Assembly: GCA_964406945.1 (NCBI GenBank)
Contig: CAYOTO010000003.1
Coordinates: 1 to 64,000 of the forward strand
Direction: 5' to 3'
Source: UBA2266 sp964406945
GTDB lineage: Bacteria; Planctomycetota; Phycisphaerae; Sedimentisphaerales; Anaerobacaceae
DNA: 64,000 bases
Positions 24,959 through 33,065 of the stretch are shown piece after piece (position 1 is the first letter of the stretch; every line of letters begins with the position of its first letter). The notes below the pieces were generated by a model that ran no database searches, was not told the origin of the DNA, and saw nothing but the letters and a program-made list of their open reading frames with translations. A program made the position numbers and the translations under genes.

Positions 24959-25456
24959 TCAGGGCTGCTCCGCTGCGGCTCCGAATATGTCGGCTTTGTA
25001 GTTGTGGTGGGCCCGGACCGCGGTGGCTATGAATCCCGACGCCGCCTGTGCGACGGTTGCCGCTACCGGCGGGCTGAGCCACCACTTCTGCAAACAGAAC
25101 TGTAACGGTATCCGCACGACATACATCGCGAGTATTCCGTGCAGGTTGGCCCTGAGTATATTCTTCACATCGGCCCGGAACGTCCGCTCGCCTCTGAGAT
25201 ATTGTCTCAAGTGAAGCACCGCGTAAATGCCCGCGGTGCCGACCACAAAGCCCGTAGTTCCGCCGAGTGCCGAAACCACACTTATCAGTGCATCGCTGTC
25301 GGTTATCAGGTCCATCAGATAGGCCGACCCGGCGCTTGCAACCAAAGCCAGAAGCGATGCAAGAATCTCGGACGCGTAGTACTTCCTGCTGGTTCGCGAG
25401 AGCAGCTTCTCTTTCAAGCTTGTAGTCGCGGGCGGCTTTTCCTGTCCTGTTGCCAA
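24959..25456 (-). CDS. four-helix membrane protein, unknown function
   Basis: TTG at 25456 is proposed as the start: it follows AGGTAGCTGCGCC, lies 7 bases after the stop of the upstream gene, and gives ATGQEKPPATTSLKEKLLSR as the N-terminus. The 165-aa product has about four hydrophobic segments: ILASLLALVASAGSAYLMDL, LISVVSALGGTTGFVVGTAG, ILAMYVVRIPLQFCLQKWWL and VAATVAQAASGFIATAVRAH. The arrangement recalls small four-TM families such as GtrA-like proteins, but no diagnostic motif is seen. Reading from 25684 instead would overlap the DUF4097-like gene completely and is rejected. Confidence 0.6.
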   Translation of the reverse strand: MATGQEKPPATTSLKEKLLSRTSRKYYASEILASLLALVASAGSAYLMDLITDSDALISVVSALGGTTGFVVGTAGIYAVLHLRQYLRGERTFRADVKNILRANLHGILAMYVVRIPLQFCLQKWWLSPPVAATVAQAASGFIATAVRAHHNYKADIFGAAAEQP

Positions 25457-25463
25457 GGCGCAG

Positions 25464-26252
25464 CTACCTGATTTGGATTGATCCGACGTTTGTCTGCAGC
25501 GAAATACTGCCTTCACCGCCTCCGACCGTACCTTCGATGCTCTTGCCCATTTTGCCGCTGACCGTGATCGACCTGGTGGTCTGGACTGAACCGACGTTCG
25601 TCGAGGCCGAGACCGTTGCGCTGAGTTTGGGCGGGCCCGTAAACTCGATGACGCCCATGTTAGTCTTTGCGATGGCCTCCACACTCGACGGGGCTGAATC
25701 GCTGTAAGTGAGCGTAATCGAGCCTACATTGGACTTAAGAGCGACTTTGCCCACGGCTTCGGTACACTTTATAGCTCCCACATCGTTCGAGGCTTCTATG
25801 GGTCCTGTCATGCCCGAAATCGTCAGTGATCCCACATCTGTACTGCATACGAGATTCACGTCGTAAGGCGCCGTTATGGTGAAGTCGACCGTCAGAGCAC
25901 GGTCCTTCAAACCCTCGGGCCTGGCTACGCGGACATAGAGCTTATCGCCGGACGGTTCGACCTCGATTCCGACCTCTTCAGCCAATTCGGCCGCTTTTTC
26001 CGGCGAACCGGCCTTGACGGTGATCTCGGCAACTACGCTGCATTCGCCTGTGTTTGCGCCTGTAACGGTTATAGCTCCCACTTTGCCTTCGACGGCGAGA
26101 ATGCGGGTATGCGCCATAGGAACCGTCAGTTCGTTGGTCTTTGTATGTTCTGCGCCCAGCACATCCGCAACGTCTACATCACAGCCTGCGATTACCGCGA
26201 CCGCAGCCAATGTTCCCAACAGTCCCATTTTGACGAAAAAACGCCCGTTCAT
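25464..26252 (-). CDS. DUF4097-like repeat lipoprotein
   Basis: This 262-aa protein has a lipoprotein signal (KMGLLGTLAAVAVIAGC). The remainder is a regular beta-rich repeat in which short strands alternate with an NVGSI/DVGSL/NMGVI turn, for example CSTDVGSLTISGMTGPIEAS, NDVGAIKCTEAVGKVALKS, NVGSITLTYSD, TNMGVIEFTG and TNVGSIQIR at the end. This is the signature of DUF4097/adhesin-like right-handed beta-helices found in proteins neighbouring envelope-stress sigma systems. It is divergently oriented from an ECF sigma operon that starts 281 bases away. Confidence 0.78.
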   Translation of the reverse strand: MNGRFFVKMGLLGTLAAVAVIAGCDVDVADVLGAEHTKTNELTVPMAHTRILAVEGKVGAITVTGANTGECSVVAEITVKAGSPEKAAELAEEVGIEVEPSGDKLYVRVARPEGLKDRALTVDFTITAPYDVNLVCSTDVGSLTISGMTGPIEASNDVGAIKCTEAVGKVALKSNVGSITLTYSDSAPSSVEAIAKTNMGVIEFTGPPKLSATVSASTNVGSVQTTRSITVSGKMGKSIEGTVGGGEGSISLQTNVGSIQIR

Positions 26253-26423
26253 ACGCTGAAATCCCCGAATGCGAAGGTCTTTCGGGTTATTATTCGCCGC
26301 GGCCGTGCGATTTGCAAGAAGAAAGCCCGCCTCCAGTACGGTTTGGCTCTCACGCCCGTCACAGCCCCGACCGGGCCTCTATAGTAACAATCGCCCCTGA
26401 ATGGGCAAAAAATGCAAATAGAA

Positions 26424-26453
26424 TTGAAGAAAACCGTTCTTCAGGTGTATATT
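26424..26453 (+). promoter_or_regulatory. probable promoter of the second ECF sigma operon
   Basis: TTGAAG at 26424-26429 is followed after 18 bp by TATATT at 26448-26453, 80 bases ahead of the sigma gene. The surrounding sequence is AT-rich relative to its neighbours. The fit to the sigma70 consensus is good for both boxes. Nothing else is evident in the 26,253-26,533 intergenic region. Confidence 0.4.
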
Positions 26454-26533
26454 GCATTGAAAATCGTGCTATTTTGAAAAAAAGGCCTCTTCGCTCCGCA
26501 ACAGCCGTTTGCCGAGCATGGAGATAAACGACT

Positions 26534-27112
26534 GTGTCTCAGGAAGAACTTACAGCGGTGCAACGTTGCAGGAGGGGGTCGCGGGAAGCGTTTGAAATCC
26601 TCGTGAATATGTACAAGAAGGATGCCTACTTCATCGCACTGGGGTTGGTGGGGAACAAAGAAGATGCACTTGATCTGTCGCAGGAGGCGTTCGTAAGGGC
26701 TTATCGCAATATCAAAGATGTAAAGCCCGGCCGCAGGTTCTTTCCGTGGTTCTACCAGATTTTGAAGAATCTTTGCATAAGCCACCTTAGAAAAAGACGC
26801 TACAGGCTGACCAGCTCACTTGACAACGAGAACTGCCCCGAGGTACCCGACGAAGGCGATGCCTTTTCGCCCGAGGCCATAGTCGATAGAGACGAAACAA
26901 AAAACCATGTCTGGCAGGCGATCTCCAGACTGGATGAAAAACACCGGGAGGTCATAATTCTGCGACACTTCCGGGATATGTCGTACGAACAGATTGCAGA
27001 GGCGATCCACTGCAACAAGGGCACTGTTACGAGCAGGCTTTATTACGCGCGTAAGAGGCTCAAAGATCTGCTGGTGGGTTCTCTGAAGGGAGGTTCCATA
27101 TATGACGTGTGA
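26534..27112 (+). CDS. ECF-type RNA polymerase sigma factor
   Basis: This 192-aa sigma factor starts at GTG 26534. Region 2 includes SREAFEILVNMYKKDAYFIA, KEDALDLSQEAFVRAYRNIK and the WFYQILKNLCISHLRKRR segment. Region 4 includes LDEKHREVIILRHFRDMSYE and the helix-turn-helix IAEAIHCNKGTVTSRLYYAR. It overlaps the next gene, a zinc-finger anti-sigma factor, by 11 bases, which identifies its regulator. The downstream genes (YbjQ, RDD, rhomboid) suggest an envelope-related regulon. Confidence 0.93.
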   Translation: MSQEELTAVQRCRRGSREAFEILVNMYKKDAYFIALGLVGNKEDALDLSQEAFVRAYRNIKDVKPGRRFFPWFYQILKNLCISHLRKRRYRLTSSLDNENCPEVPDEGDAFSPEAIVDRDETKNHVWQAISRLDEKHREVIILRHFRDMSYEQIAEAIHCNKGTVTSRLYYARKRLKDLLVGSLKGGSIYDV

Positions 27113-27548
27113 TAAATACAGAGACCTGCTGATGGGTTATCTGGACAACGAACTGACCGACAAAGACCGGACCGCATTCGAGAAACACCTTGCCGAATGC
27201 CCCGGATGCACCGATGAACTGAAGCAGTTCAGGAAGCTGAAAGCCATTACCGATGAAGTAACGCTTGTCGAACCCGAGGACAAAATCTGGCGCGAATACT
27301 GGGGCGGTATCTACAATCGAATCGAGAGGGGAATCGGCTGGATTATATTTTCGGTTGCGGCGATACTGCTGACGATATACGGCGGATTCAAACTGGTAGA
27401 GGCGATCGTGAATGACCCCAAGGTAGGGACAATGCTCAAGGTGGGGCTGGTTGCGCTCATCACAGGCCTGGCGATTCTGCTTGTTTCGGTAATGAGAGAA
27501 CGCCTTTACTTCTGGAAGCACGATCGCTACAGGAATGTTAGGAGATAA
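27102..27548 (+). CDS. zinc-finger anti-sigma factor (zf-HC2), membrane-bound
   Basis: This 148-aa protein has an N-terminal zf-HC2 domain, MTCDKYRDLLMGYLDNELTD followed by HLAECPGCTDEL with the HxxxCxxC ligands near residues 31-38. Two hydrophobic stretches, IGWIIFSVAAILLTIYGGFK and MLKVGLVALITGLAILLVSV, are probably transmembrane, and the C-terminus RERLYFWKHDRYRNVRR is basic. It should hold the preceding sigma factor inactive at the membrane. GGAGG upstream at 27090-27094 gives a good SD. Confidence 0.86.
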   Translation: MTCDKYRDLLMGYLDNELTDKDRTAFEKHLAECPGCTDELKQFRKLKAITDEVTLVEPEDKIWREYWGGIYNRIERGIGWIIFSVAAILLTIYGGFKLVEAIVNDPKVGTMLKVGLVALITGLAILLVSVMRERLYFWKHDRYRNVRR

Positions 27549-27552
27549 GCTG

Positions 27553-27867
27553 ATGCTTGTGGCTACGACAGAGACAATCGACGGACGAAAAATCGTCAAA
27601 CACCTGGGCCTGGTCAGGGGCAATACGATACGTGCCCGCAACGTCGGCAGAGATATAATGGCCGTAATCCGCCACATCGTCGGCGGTGAAATAACGGACT
27701 ATACCAAGATGATGGGTGAATCGCGGGAACAGGCGCTGGATCGCATGATCGAAGACGCTCAGAAACTCGGCGCCAATGCAATCGTGGGCGTTCATTTCAC
27801 GACCTCGATGGTAATGGGCGGTGCGGCCGAGATACTGGCATACGGAACGGCAGTAATTGTGGAATAG
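27553..27867 (+). CDS. YbjQ/DUF74 family protein
   Basis: This 104-aa protein matches the YbjQ (UPF0145) family in length and motifs: MLVATTETIDGRKIVKHLGL, VRGNTIRARNVGRDIMAVIR, EYTKMM-like DYTKMMGESREQALDRMIED and the C-terminal LGANAIVGVHFTTSMVMGGA. The family forms oligomers and its function is unknown. The start at 27553 is preferred over 27535 because GGAG at 27541-27544 is correctly spaced and the family begins here. It lies between the anti-sigma gene and an RDD membrane protein. Confidence 0.9.
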   Translation: MLVATTETIDGRKIVKHLGLVRGNTIRARNVGRDIMAVIRHIVGGEITDYTKMMGESREQALDRMIEDAQKLGANAIVGVHFTTSMVMGGAAEILAYGTAVIVE

Positions 27868-27924
27868 CAGGCTCCGGTCCGGCCGCACATTCAGCCGGCA
27901 ACACGGACCTTGGCGGATTCACCG

Positions 27925-28401
27925 ATGCAAACCGCGATGAGAATTCTGGCAATCTTCGTTGATCTGACGGTCTGTGCCGCCTGTATGTCGCTGCTTATGA
28001 AGGCCGCTTCGGCTCTGACGCACAGTTCGACAACCCTTGGAATGATCGTGGTTCCGCTGGCTTTGATTATGTTCGTTCTGTGGCCGGTTATCTACTTCGG
28101 CCTGACGACGGGTCTATGGGCACAGACGCCGGGAAAGAGGATATGCAGGCTTGTGGTGATAGATGCTGCAAACGGGGCAAGAATTGATTTGAAAAAGGCC
28201 TTCAGTCGCGAAACTCTGAAGCTGCTTTCAATAGCGTCCTTTTTCGGCATATGGTTCTGCCTGGTTCAATTCGTCAGCAGCCAGACGACCTGGTATGATG
28301 CCTTCTGTAAGACCGACGTGGTCTCCAGTTTGCGTGCAAGCCGCAGGCCCGCGAGATTCAGCAAGCACCTGGAACAACAGTACAATAAGCACTTGAACTG
28401 A
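27925..28401 (+). CDS. RDD-family membrane protein
   Basis: This protein of about 158 aa has three hydrophobic segments and RDD-domain features: the first helix with aspartate (RILAIFVDLTVCAACMSLLM), a second helix (GMIVVPLALIMFVLWPVIYF), GLWAQTPGKRICRLVVIDAA (the conserved QTPGKR-like turn) and a third membrane segment near IASFFGIWFCLVQFVSS. RDD proteins are of uncertain function; some are linked to ion transport. An upstream in-frame TTG at 27910 is an alternative start. It is probably in the same operon as the YbjQ and rhomboid genes. Confidence 0.78.
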   Translation: MQTAMRILAIFVDLTVCAACMSLLMKAASALTHSSTTLGMIVVPLALIMFVLWPVIYFGLTTGLWAQTPGKRICRLVVIDAANGARIDLKKAFSRETLKLLSIASFFGIWFCLVQFVSSQTTWYDAFCKTDVVSSLRASRRPARFSKHLEQQYNKHLN

Positions 28402-28523
28402 TCTGAAATGACGGAGACGGCCGCAGCCTACGGATTTCTCAGCAGCGGGCGGACGAAATGGCGGCCGCTGAGAGCCGGTGTTTTTGCGATGAGGCCGAAC
28501 AAGGGCCGGAAGAGCGGCAGAGA

Positions 28524-29480
28524 ATGATTGTTCCATACAGAGTAGATGTGCCGTTCAACCATACGCCGGTCTTGAACTATCTGCTCATCGCGTCAATAAT
28601 ACTCGCCTTCTTCATGCAGTTCTCGGCTATCATTGAAAATGCCGATCCGGAAACCGGCCGCTGGCCCGAATCGGTCGAGCGGTTCGTTCTGCAAGGTTTC
28701 AAGCCGGCTGGTCTGCTCGGTCATATGTGGCTGCACGGCGGGCTGTTTCATCTGCTCGGCAACATGCTGTTCTTGTGGGTATTCGGCAACGCGGTCTGCT
28801 CGAAACTAGGCAATCTGTACTACATTCCGGCCTATCTGCTTGTCGGACTTATCGCTGCGTTTACGCACCTGATATTCGACGGCGGACCGGCCATCGGCGC
28901 AAGCGGAGCGATCAACGGGGTGGTCGGAATGTACCTGATCTTCTTTCCCGAGAACTCGGTGAGCTGTTTTTTCCTGCTGTTTTACCGGCCGATATTCTTC
29001 AACTGGCGAGGCATCTGGCTGGTGCTGCTCTTTTTCGCTTTCGATGTCTACGGGGCATACTCCGGCGGCGGCAACGTCGCATATTTTGCCCACATCGGAG
29101 GATTTCTCAGCGGTGCCGCAATTGCCGTGATTATGCTCAAGACAAAGCTCATAACAATGGAAAGAGACGAGAAATCACTGCTTCAGATGCTGGGGATCGA
29201 CAAGGTGCATACCTACGATCACACCTGGTCGCGTGATGATCTTTCCAACTTCGGCGACTATACTGGCGGCAAAAGCAAAACCGACAGGACTCCGCCGGCA
29301 TCCGCCTTGCCCGGGGCTCGCCGCGTGGATACGCCGGGCAGCTCAGTTCGGCCGCTCGATGTCTACATCCGGTTTCAATGCCCCTGCGGCAGGAAGGTTA
29401 AAATAGGCGCCGAACATGCCGGCAGAGTCGGAAGATGCCCCCAATGCCATGCGAGGCTGAAAATACCTGACCTTTTGTAG
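28524..29480 (+). CDS. rhomboid intramembrane serine protease with C-terminal zinc ribbon
   Basis: This 318-aa protein has an N-terminal rhomboid domain of about six TM helices. The motifs HMWLHGGLFHLLGNMLFLWV (His and Asn of the oxyanion region), IGASGAINGVVGMYLIFFP (catalytic Ser in GASG) and YFAHIGGFLSGAAIAV (catalytic His) are all present. After a hydrophilic linker, residues about 283-316 read FQCPCGRKVKIGAEHAGRVG then RCPQCHARLKIPDLL, a four-cysteine zinc-ribbon-like module. The start ATG at 28524 follows CGGCAGAGA and precedes the first rhomboid TM. It lies in the ECF/anti-sigma/YbjQ/RDD gene group, so it might cleave a membrane regulator (inference). Confidence 0.9.
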   Translation: MIVPYRVDVPFNHTPVLNYLLIASIILAFFMQFSAIIENADPETGRWPESVERFVLQGFKPAGLLGHMWLHGGLFHLLGNMLFLWVFGNAVCSKLGNLYYIPAYLLVGLIAAFTHLIFDGGPAIGASGAINGVVGMYLIFFPENSVSCFFLLFYRPIFFNWRGIWLVLLFFAFDVYGAYSGGGNVAYFAHIGGFLSGAAIAVIMLKTKLITMERDEKSLLQMLGIDKVHTYDHTWSRDDLSNFGDYTGGKSKTDRTPPASALPGARRVDTPGSSVRPLDVYIRFQCPCGRKVKIGAEHAGRVGRCPQCHARLKIPDLL

Positions 29481-29651
29481 AAGCGCCCGGCTGAACGGCC
29501 CAGATGATCCTCGAATGCCCGCCCCTGTGATCCAATTGTTCTCAAATCCGACTTGTTGCAGCATCATTTTTGTTGTAACCTGCCTCATATTGTCGATTGT
29601 ACATATAGTTGTGATACGAACGAAAGACAGCAGGCCTGATGGAGCGGGTCG

Positions 29652-30806
29652 ATGGTTAGCGTAATTTCAAAACCCGATACTCACAAAAAACTCGAAATCC
29701 TCAGCGCCGATTCCCAGTACGATCTTGCCTGTGCTTGCAGCTCCAGCAAGGACGAGCACCGCACGCGAGGCGCCGACGGCAAATGGATATATCCGGTTAC
29801 ACTGCCGAACGGCGGCAAGAGTCCGCTGTTCAAGACCCTGATTTCCAACGCATGCTCCAACGACTGCAAATACTGCCCGCTCCGCCGCGATCAAAACGTC
29901 CGCCGCTGCACTCTCAAGCCCGAAGAAACAGTCGAGGTTTTCCTCGATTATTTTCGCCGTCGCAAGGTCTTCGGCCTGTTTCTCAGTTCAGGTGTACCGG
30001 GTTCGCCGGACAACGCGATGGAACAACTGCTGACCACCGCCCGCATTCTCCGCAAAAAGCACGCCTTTAAAGGTTACATGCACCTGAAGATTATCCCCGG
30101 CGCGAGCAAAGCTGCCATAGAAGAAGCCCTTTCACTTTCAAATGCCGTTTCTCTCAATGTAGAAACGCCCGGCGCGGCCAATCTCCGCCGGCTATCCGAC
30201 AGGAAAGACTTTGTTCGCGATATCATCGACCCGATCCGGTTTATCAGCGATCGCACTGCAAGAGGTTCGAAATACGCAAAGGTCAAGCAAACGACACAGT
30301 TTATAGTCGGAGCCGCCGGTGAGGCGGATGCGGAGATAGTCAGGTATATGTGGGGCCTTTACGACAGACTGAAGCTGCAGCGGATTTACTTCAGCGCTTA
30401 TCAGCACGGCCTGGGCGATGAATCGCTTGCGGCCAATACTCCGGAGCCGCCCTGGCCGGAGGACGTATTCGCCCGCGAACACCGCCTCTACCAGGTGGAT
30501 TTTCTGTTCAGGAAATATGGCTTCACCGAATCAGATATTGCCTTCGACGCCGCCGGTGGATTGAGCCTCGAAACAGATCCAAAGGAGCTATGGGCTCGCA
30601 ATCACCCCGAGATGTTTCCGATGGATGTGAATCATGCATCGCGGCTGGATCTGCTCAAGGTGCCCGGTCTTGGCCCGATTACGGTCAAGACTATCCTCGA
30701 ACGCAGAAAACAGGCTCGACTGACGTGCATTGAAGATATCGGCAGGCCCGGCGCCAGACTGCAAAAGGCGCGGCAGTACCTCAAATTCCCGACGCTCTTC
30801 GGCTAA
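29652..30806 (+). CDS. putative DNA modification/repair radical SAM protein
   Basis: This 384-aa iron-sulfur enzyme begins KLEILSADSQYDLACACSSS, and the radical SAM cluster motif is ACSNDCKYCPLRRDQN (CxxxCxxC, residues about 67-74). Further blocks include FGLFLSSGVPGSPDNAMEQL, GYMHLKIIPGASKAAIEEAL and SLNVETPGAANLRRL. The C-terminus carries a helix-hairpin-helix DNA-binding motif, LDLLKVPGLGPITVKTILER, with a second hairpin near IEDIGRPGARLQKARQYL. This combination matches the radical SAM family usually encoded next to an atypical uracil-DNA-glycosylase-like partner, which is not found here. It converges with the following peptidase gene, overlapping it by four bases. Confidence 0.9.
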   Translation: MVSVISKPDTHKKLEILSADSQYDLACACSSSKDEHRTRGADGKWIYPVTLPNGGKSPLFKTLISNACSNDCKYCPLRRDQNVRRCTLKPEETVEVFLDYFRRRKVFGLFLSSGVPGSPDNAMEQLLTTARILRKKHAFKGYMHLKIIPGASKAAIEEALSLSNAVSLNVETPGAANLRRLSDRKDFVRDIIDPIRFISDRTARGSKYAKVKQTTQFIVGAAGEADAEIVRYMWGLYDRLKLQRIYFSAYQHGLGDESLAANTPEPPWPEDVFAREHRLYQVDFLFRKYGFTESDIAFDAAGGLSLETDPKELWARNHPEMFPMDVNHASRLDLLKVPGLGPITVKTILERRKQARLTCIEDIGRPGARLQKARQYLKFPTLFG

Positions 30807-33013
30807 TTACCATCCACACCGAGCGTCTCGTACAGGAATGCGAAGATGTCGGCCTGTTCCTCTATCGTTTTGGTGATTGGTTTGCCCGCTCCGTGCCCGG
30901 CCTTGGTTTCGACTCTGAGCAGGATGGGATTATCGCCGCCGGCTTTCGCCTGAAGCGTGGCGGCGAACTTTTTCGAGTGCATGGGCACGACGCGATCGTC
31001 GGTATCGGCCGAGGTAATAAGGATCGGCGGATATTCCCTTCCCTGTTCGACATTGTGCAGCGGAGAGTAAGCATAAAGGTAATCGAACTGCTCCTTATCC
31101 GCCTCGGCGTTGCCGTATTCCGGAATCCAGTACCTGCCCACCGTGAACTTGTGGTACCGGAGCATATCGATCACGGGGACCTGACAGACGACCGCACCGT
31201 ACAGATCGGGCCTTTGCAGCATGCAGGCCGCCACCAGAAGTCCTCCGTTGGAGCCGCCTTTGATTACGAGTTTGTCAGTGCTCGTGTAGCCGTTTGCGAC
31301 CAGCCACTCGGCCGCGGCTATGAAATCATCGAACACGTTCTGCTTTTTGTCGAGCATGCCGGCCCGGTGCCAGGGCTCGCCGTATTCGCCGCCGCCCCGC
31401 ATATTCGCAACCGCATAAACGCCGCCGGTCTCCAGCCACACTATTGCGGACGTCGAAAACGAAGGCCTGATGCTGATGTTGAACCCGCCGTAGCCGTAGA
31501 GCAACGTCGGGTTGTTGCCGTCGAGCTTCAGGCCTTTCTTGTATGTTATGAACATGGGAACCCGGGTTCCGTCCTTGCTTTTGCAGAAGACCTGTTTCGT
31601 TTCGTAGGCCGAGGCGTCGAAGGCGATCTGCGGCTGCTTGAATACAGTGAGGCTGCCGTTCGCAAAGTCGTAGCGATAGCTTGTGGTGGGAAACAGAAAC
31701 GAAGTGAACGAAAAGAACATCTCGTTCTGATCCTGTTTGCCGGACAATCCGCCGACCGTGCCGACGGTCGGCAGTTTCAGCTCTTTTACAAAGTCGCCCT
31801 GAAGGTCGAAGATTCTCAGTTTGTGGTGCACATCGCTCATGTATGCGACCACGAAACGGCCGCCCACGAGGCCGGCATAGTCGATCACGTCCTCACTTTC
31901 GCCAATGAGTGTTTCCAGCTCCGGTTCGGGTTTGCCCACATCGACTTTAACGATCCGCCCCAGTCCGGCATTCTTGTCGGTGTTGAAGTAGAAGACGGTG
32001 CCGCTGTTGCCTATGAAATCGTATTCCGCATCGCCCAACTCGAAAAGGCGTGAGAACTCGCCGTTTTCGCCGATTCGTCTGTAGTATATGCCGTTTCGCG
32101 GGTCCGTGCCGTGGTAGACGTACAGAAGCAGGAACTTCCCGTCTTCGGTGATAAACGGAGCGAATCCCAGTTCCTTGTTCTCATTGCTGCCGTAAACGAG
32201 TACGTCTTCGCTCCGGGCGGTTCCGAGTCTGTGCCAGTACACGCGGTTGTAATTTGTAACATCCTGCGGTGCGACCTTGTTGGGGTCCGGGAAACGATTA
32301 TAGTAGAATCCGCTGGCGTCGTGTTTCCATGCGATGCTCGTAAATCTGCACCAGTTAAGGACTTCCGGCAGGTCTTTGCCGGTTTCGATGTTGCGGATCC
32401 GTACCTGCTGCTCATCGCTGCCGCTGCGGGATATGCCGTAGGCCAGGTATGCACCGTCCTCACTTACGGCCGTGCTGCCTATGGCTACGGTGCCGTCTTT
32501 GCTGAGCAGATTCGGATTGATAACCACCGAAGCAGGCCCGTCGAGGGTCTTCTGGCGGTACAGGACGGACTGATTCTGCAGCCCGTCGTTTTTCCAGAAG
32601 AAGTACCATCCACCCTGCTTGTAAGGCGTAGAATATCGCTCGTAGTTGAGCAGTTCGGTGAGACGCTGCTCGATTCTCTTCCTGGCTGGTATACGCGAGA
32701 GAAACCGCTCGGTCAGTTCGTTCTGCTTTTCGACCCACTCGAGCGTCTCGTTGGAATCGGCATCCTCCAGCCAGCGGTACGGGTCAGCCACATTGACGCC
32801 GTGGTAATTGTCGACGACATCGCCTCTGCGGGTAGCGGGGTAATCCAGTTCAGCCGGTTCCCGCGGCGCGCCGGGTTTGGCGGTAGCCTTCGAGGCGGCG
32901 GGCTTTTGCAGGGCCGCGGCCTGGGACGAGGATTTGTCTTCTCTGCTGCAGCCGGCCGCGAGAAACAAACCGGCGGCTAAAAGCATTAACAGTCCGTATG
33001 TAAGCTTTCGCAT
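30803..33013 (-). CDS. prolyl oligopeptidase family lipoprotein
   Basis: This serine peptidase of about 736 aa (S9A) has a lipoprotein signal RKLTYGLLMLLAAGLFLAAG before Cys. The N-terminal seven-bladed propeller begins with YHGVNVADPYRWLEDADSNE and ends near residue 460. The alpha/beta hydrolase domain follows, with LLYGYGGFNISIRPSF, the nucleophile LVIKGGSNGGLLVAACML, the acid ITSADTDDRVVPMHSKKF and the histidine KAGHGAGKPI. ATG at 33013 gives a clean signal peptide; ATG at 33037 would add eight residues. It is the last gene of a five-gene operon that starts with a beta-galactosidase, so it may process peptides released along with glycan breakdown (inference). Confidence 0.94.
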   Translation of the reverse strand: MRKLTYGLLMLLAAGLFLAAGCSREDKSSSQAAALQKPAASKATAKPGAPREPAELDYPATRRGDVVDNYHGVNVADPYRWLEDADSNETLEWVEKQNELTERFLSRIPARKRIEQRLTELLNYERYSTPYKQGGWYFFWKNDGLQNQSVLYRQKTLDGPASVVINPNLLSKDGTVAIGSTAVSEDGAYLAYGISRSGSDEQQVRIRNIETGKDLPEVLNWCRFTSIAWKHDASGFYYNRFPDPNKVAPQDVTNYNRVYWHRLGTARSEDVLVYGSNENKELGFAPFITEDGKFLLLYVYHGTDPRNGIYYRRIGENGEFSRLFELGDAEYDFIGNSGTVFYFNTDKNAGLGRIVKVDVGKPEPELETLIGESEDVIDYAGLVGGRFVVAYMSDVHHKLRIFDLQGDFVKELKLPTVGTVGGLSGKQDQNEMFFSFTSFLFPTTSYRYDFANGSLTVFKQPQIAFDASAYETKQVFCKSKDGTRVPMFITYKKGLKLDGNNPTLLYGYGGFNISIRPSFSTSAIVWLETGGVYAVANMRGGGEYGEPWHRAGMLDKKQNVFDDFIAAAEWLVANGYTSTDKLVIKGGSNGGLLVAACMLQRPDLYGAVVCQVPVIDMLRYHKFTVGRYWIPEYGNAEADKEQFDYLYAYSPLHNVEQGREYPPILITSADTDDRVVPMHSKKFAATLQAKAGGDNPILLRVETKAGHGAGKPITKTIEEQADIFAFLYETLGVDGN

Positions 33014-33065
33014 AACTAATTTACCCATGAATGCCATTTAACAGGTTTATTTCAATACCGTCGTG

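Noticed and set aside
30893..32053. 386-codon plus-strand frame opposite the prolyl oligopeptidase gene
   Set aside because: The peptidase frame has the full catalytic triad; the opposite frame has no recognisable features.
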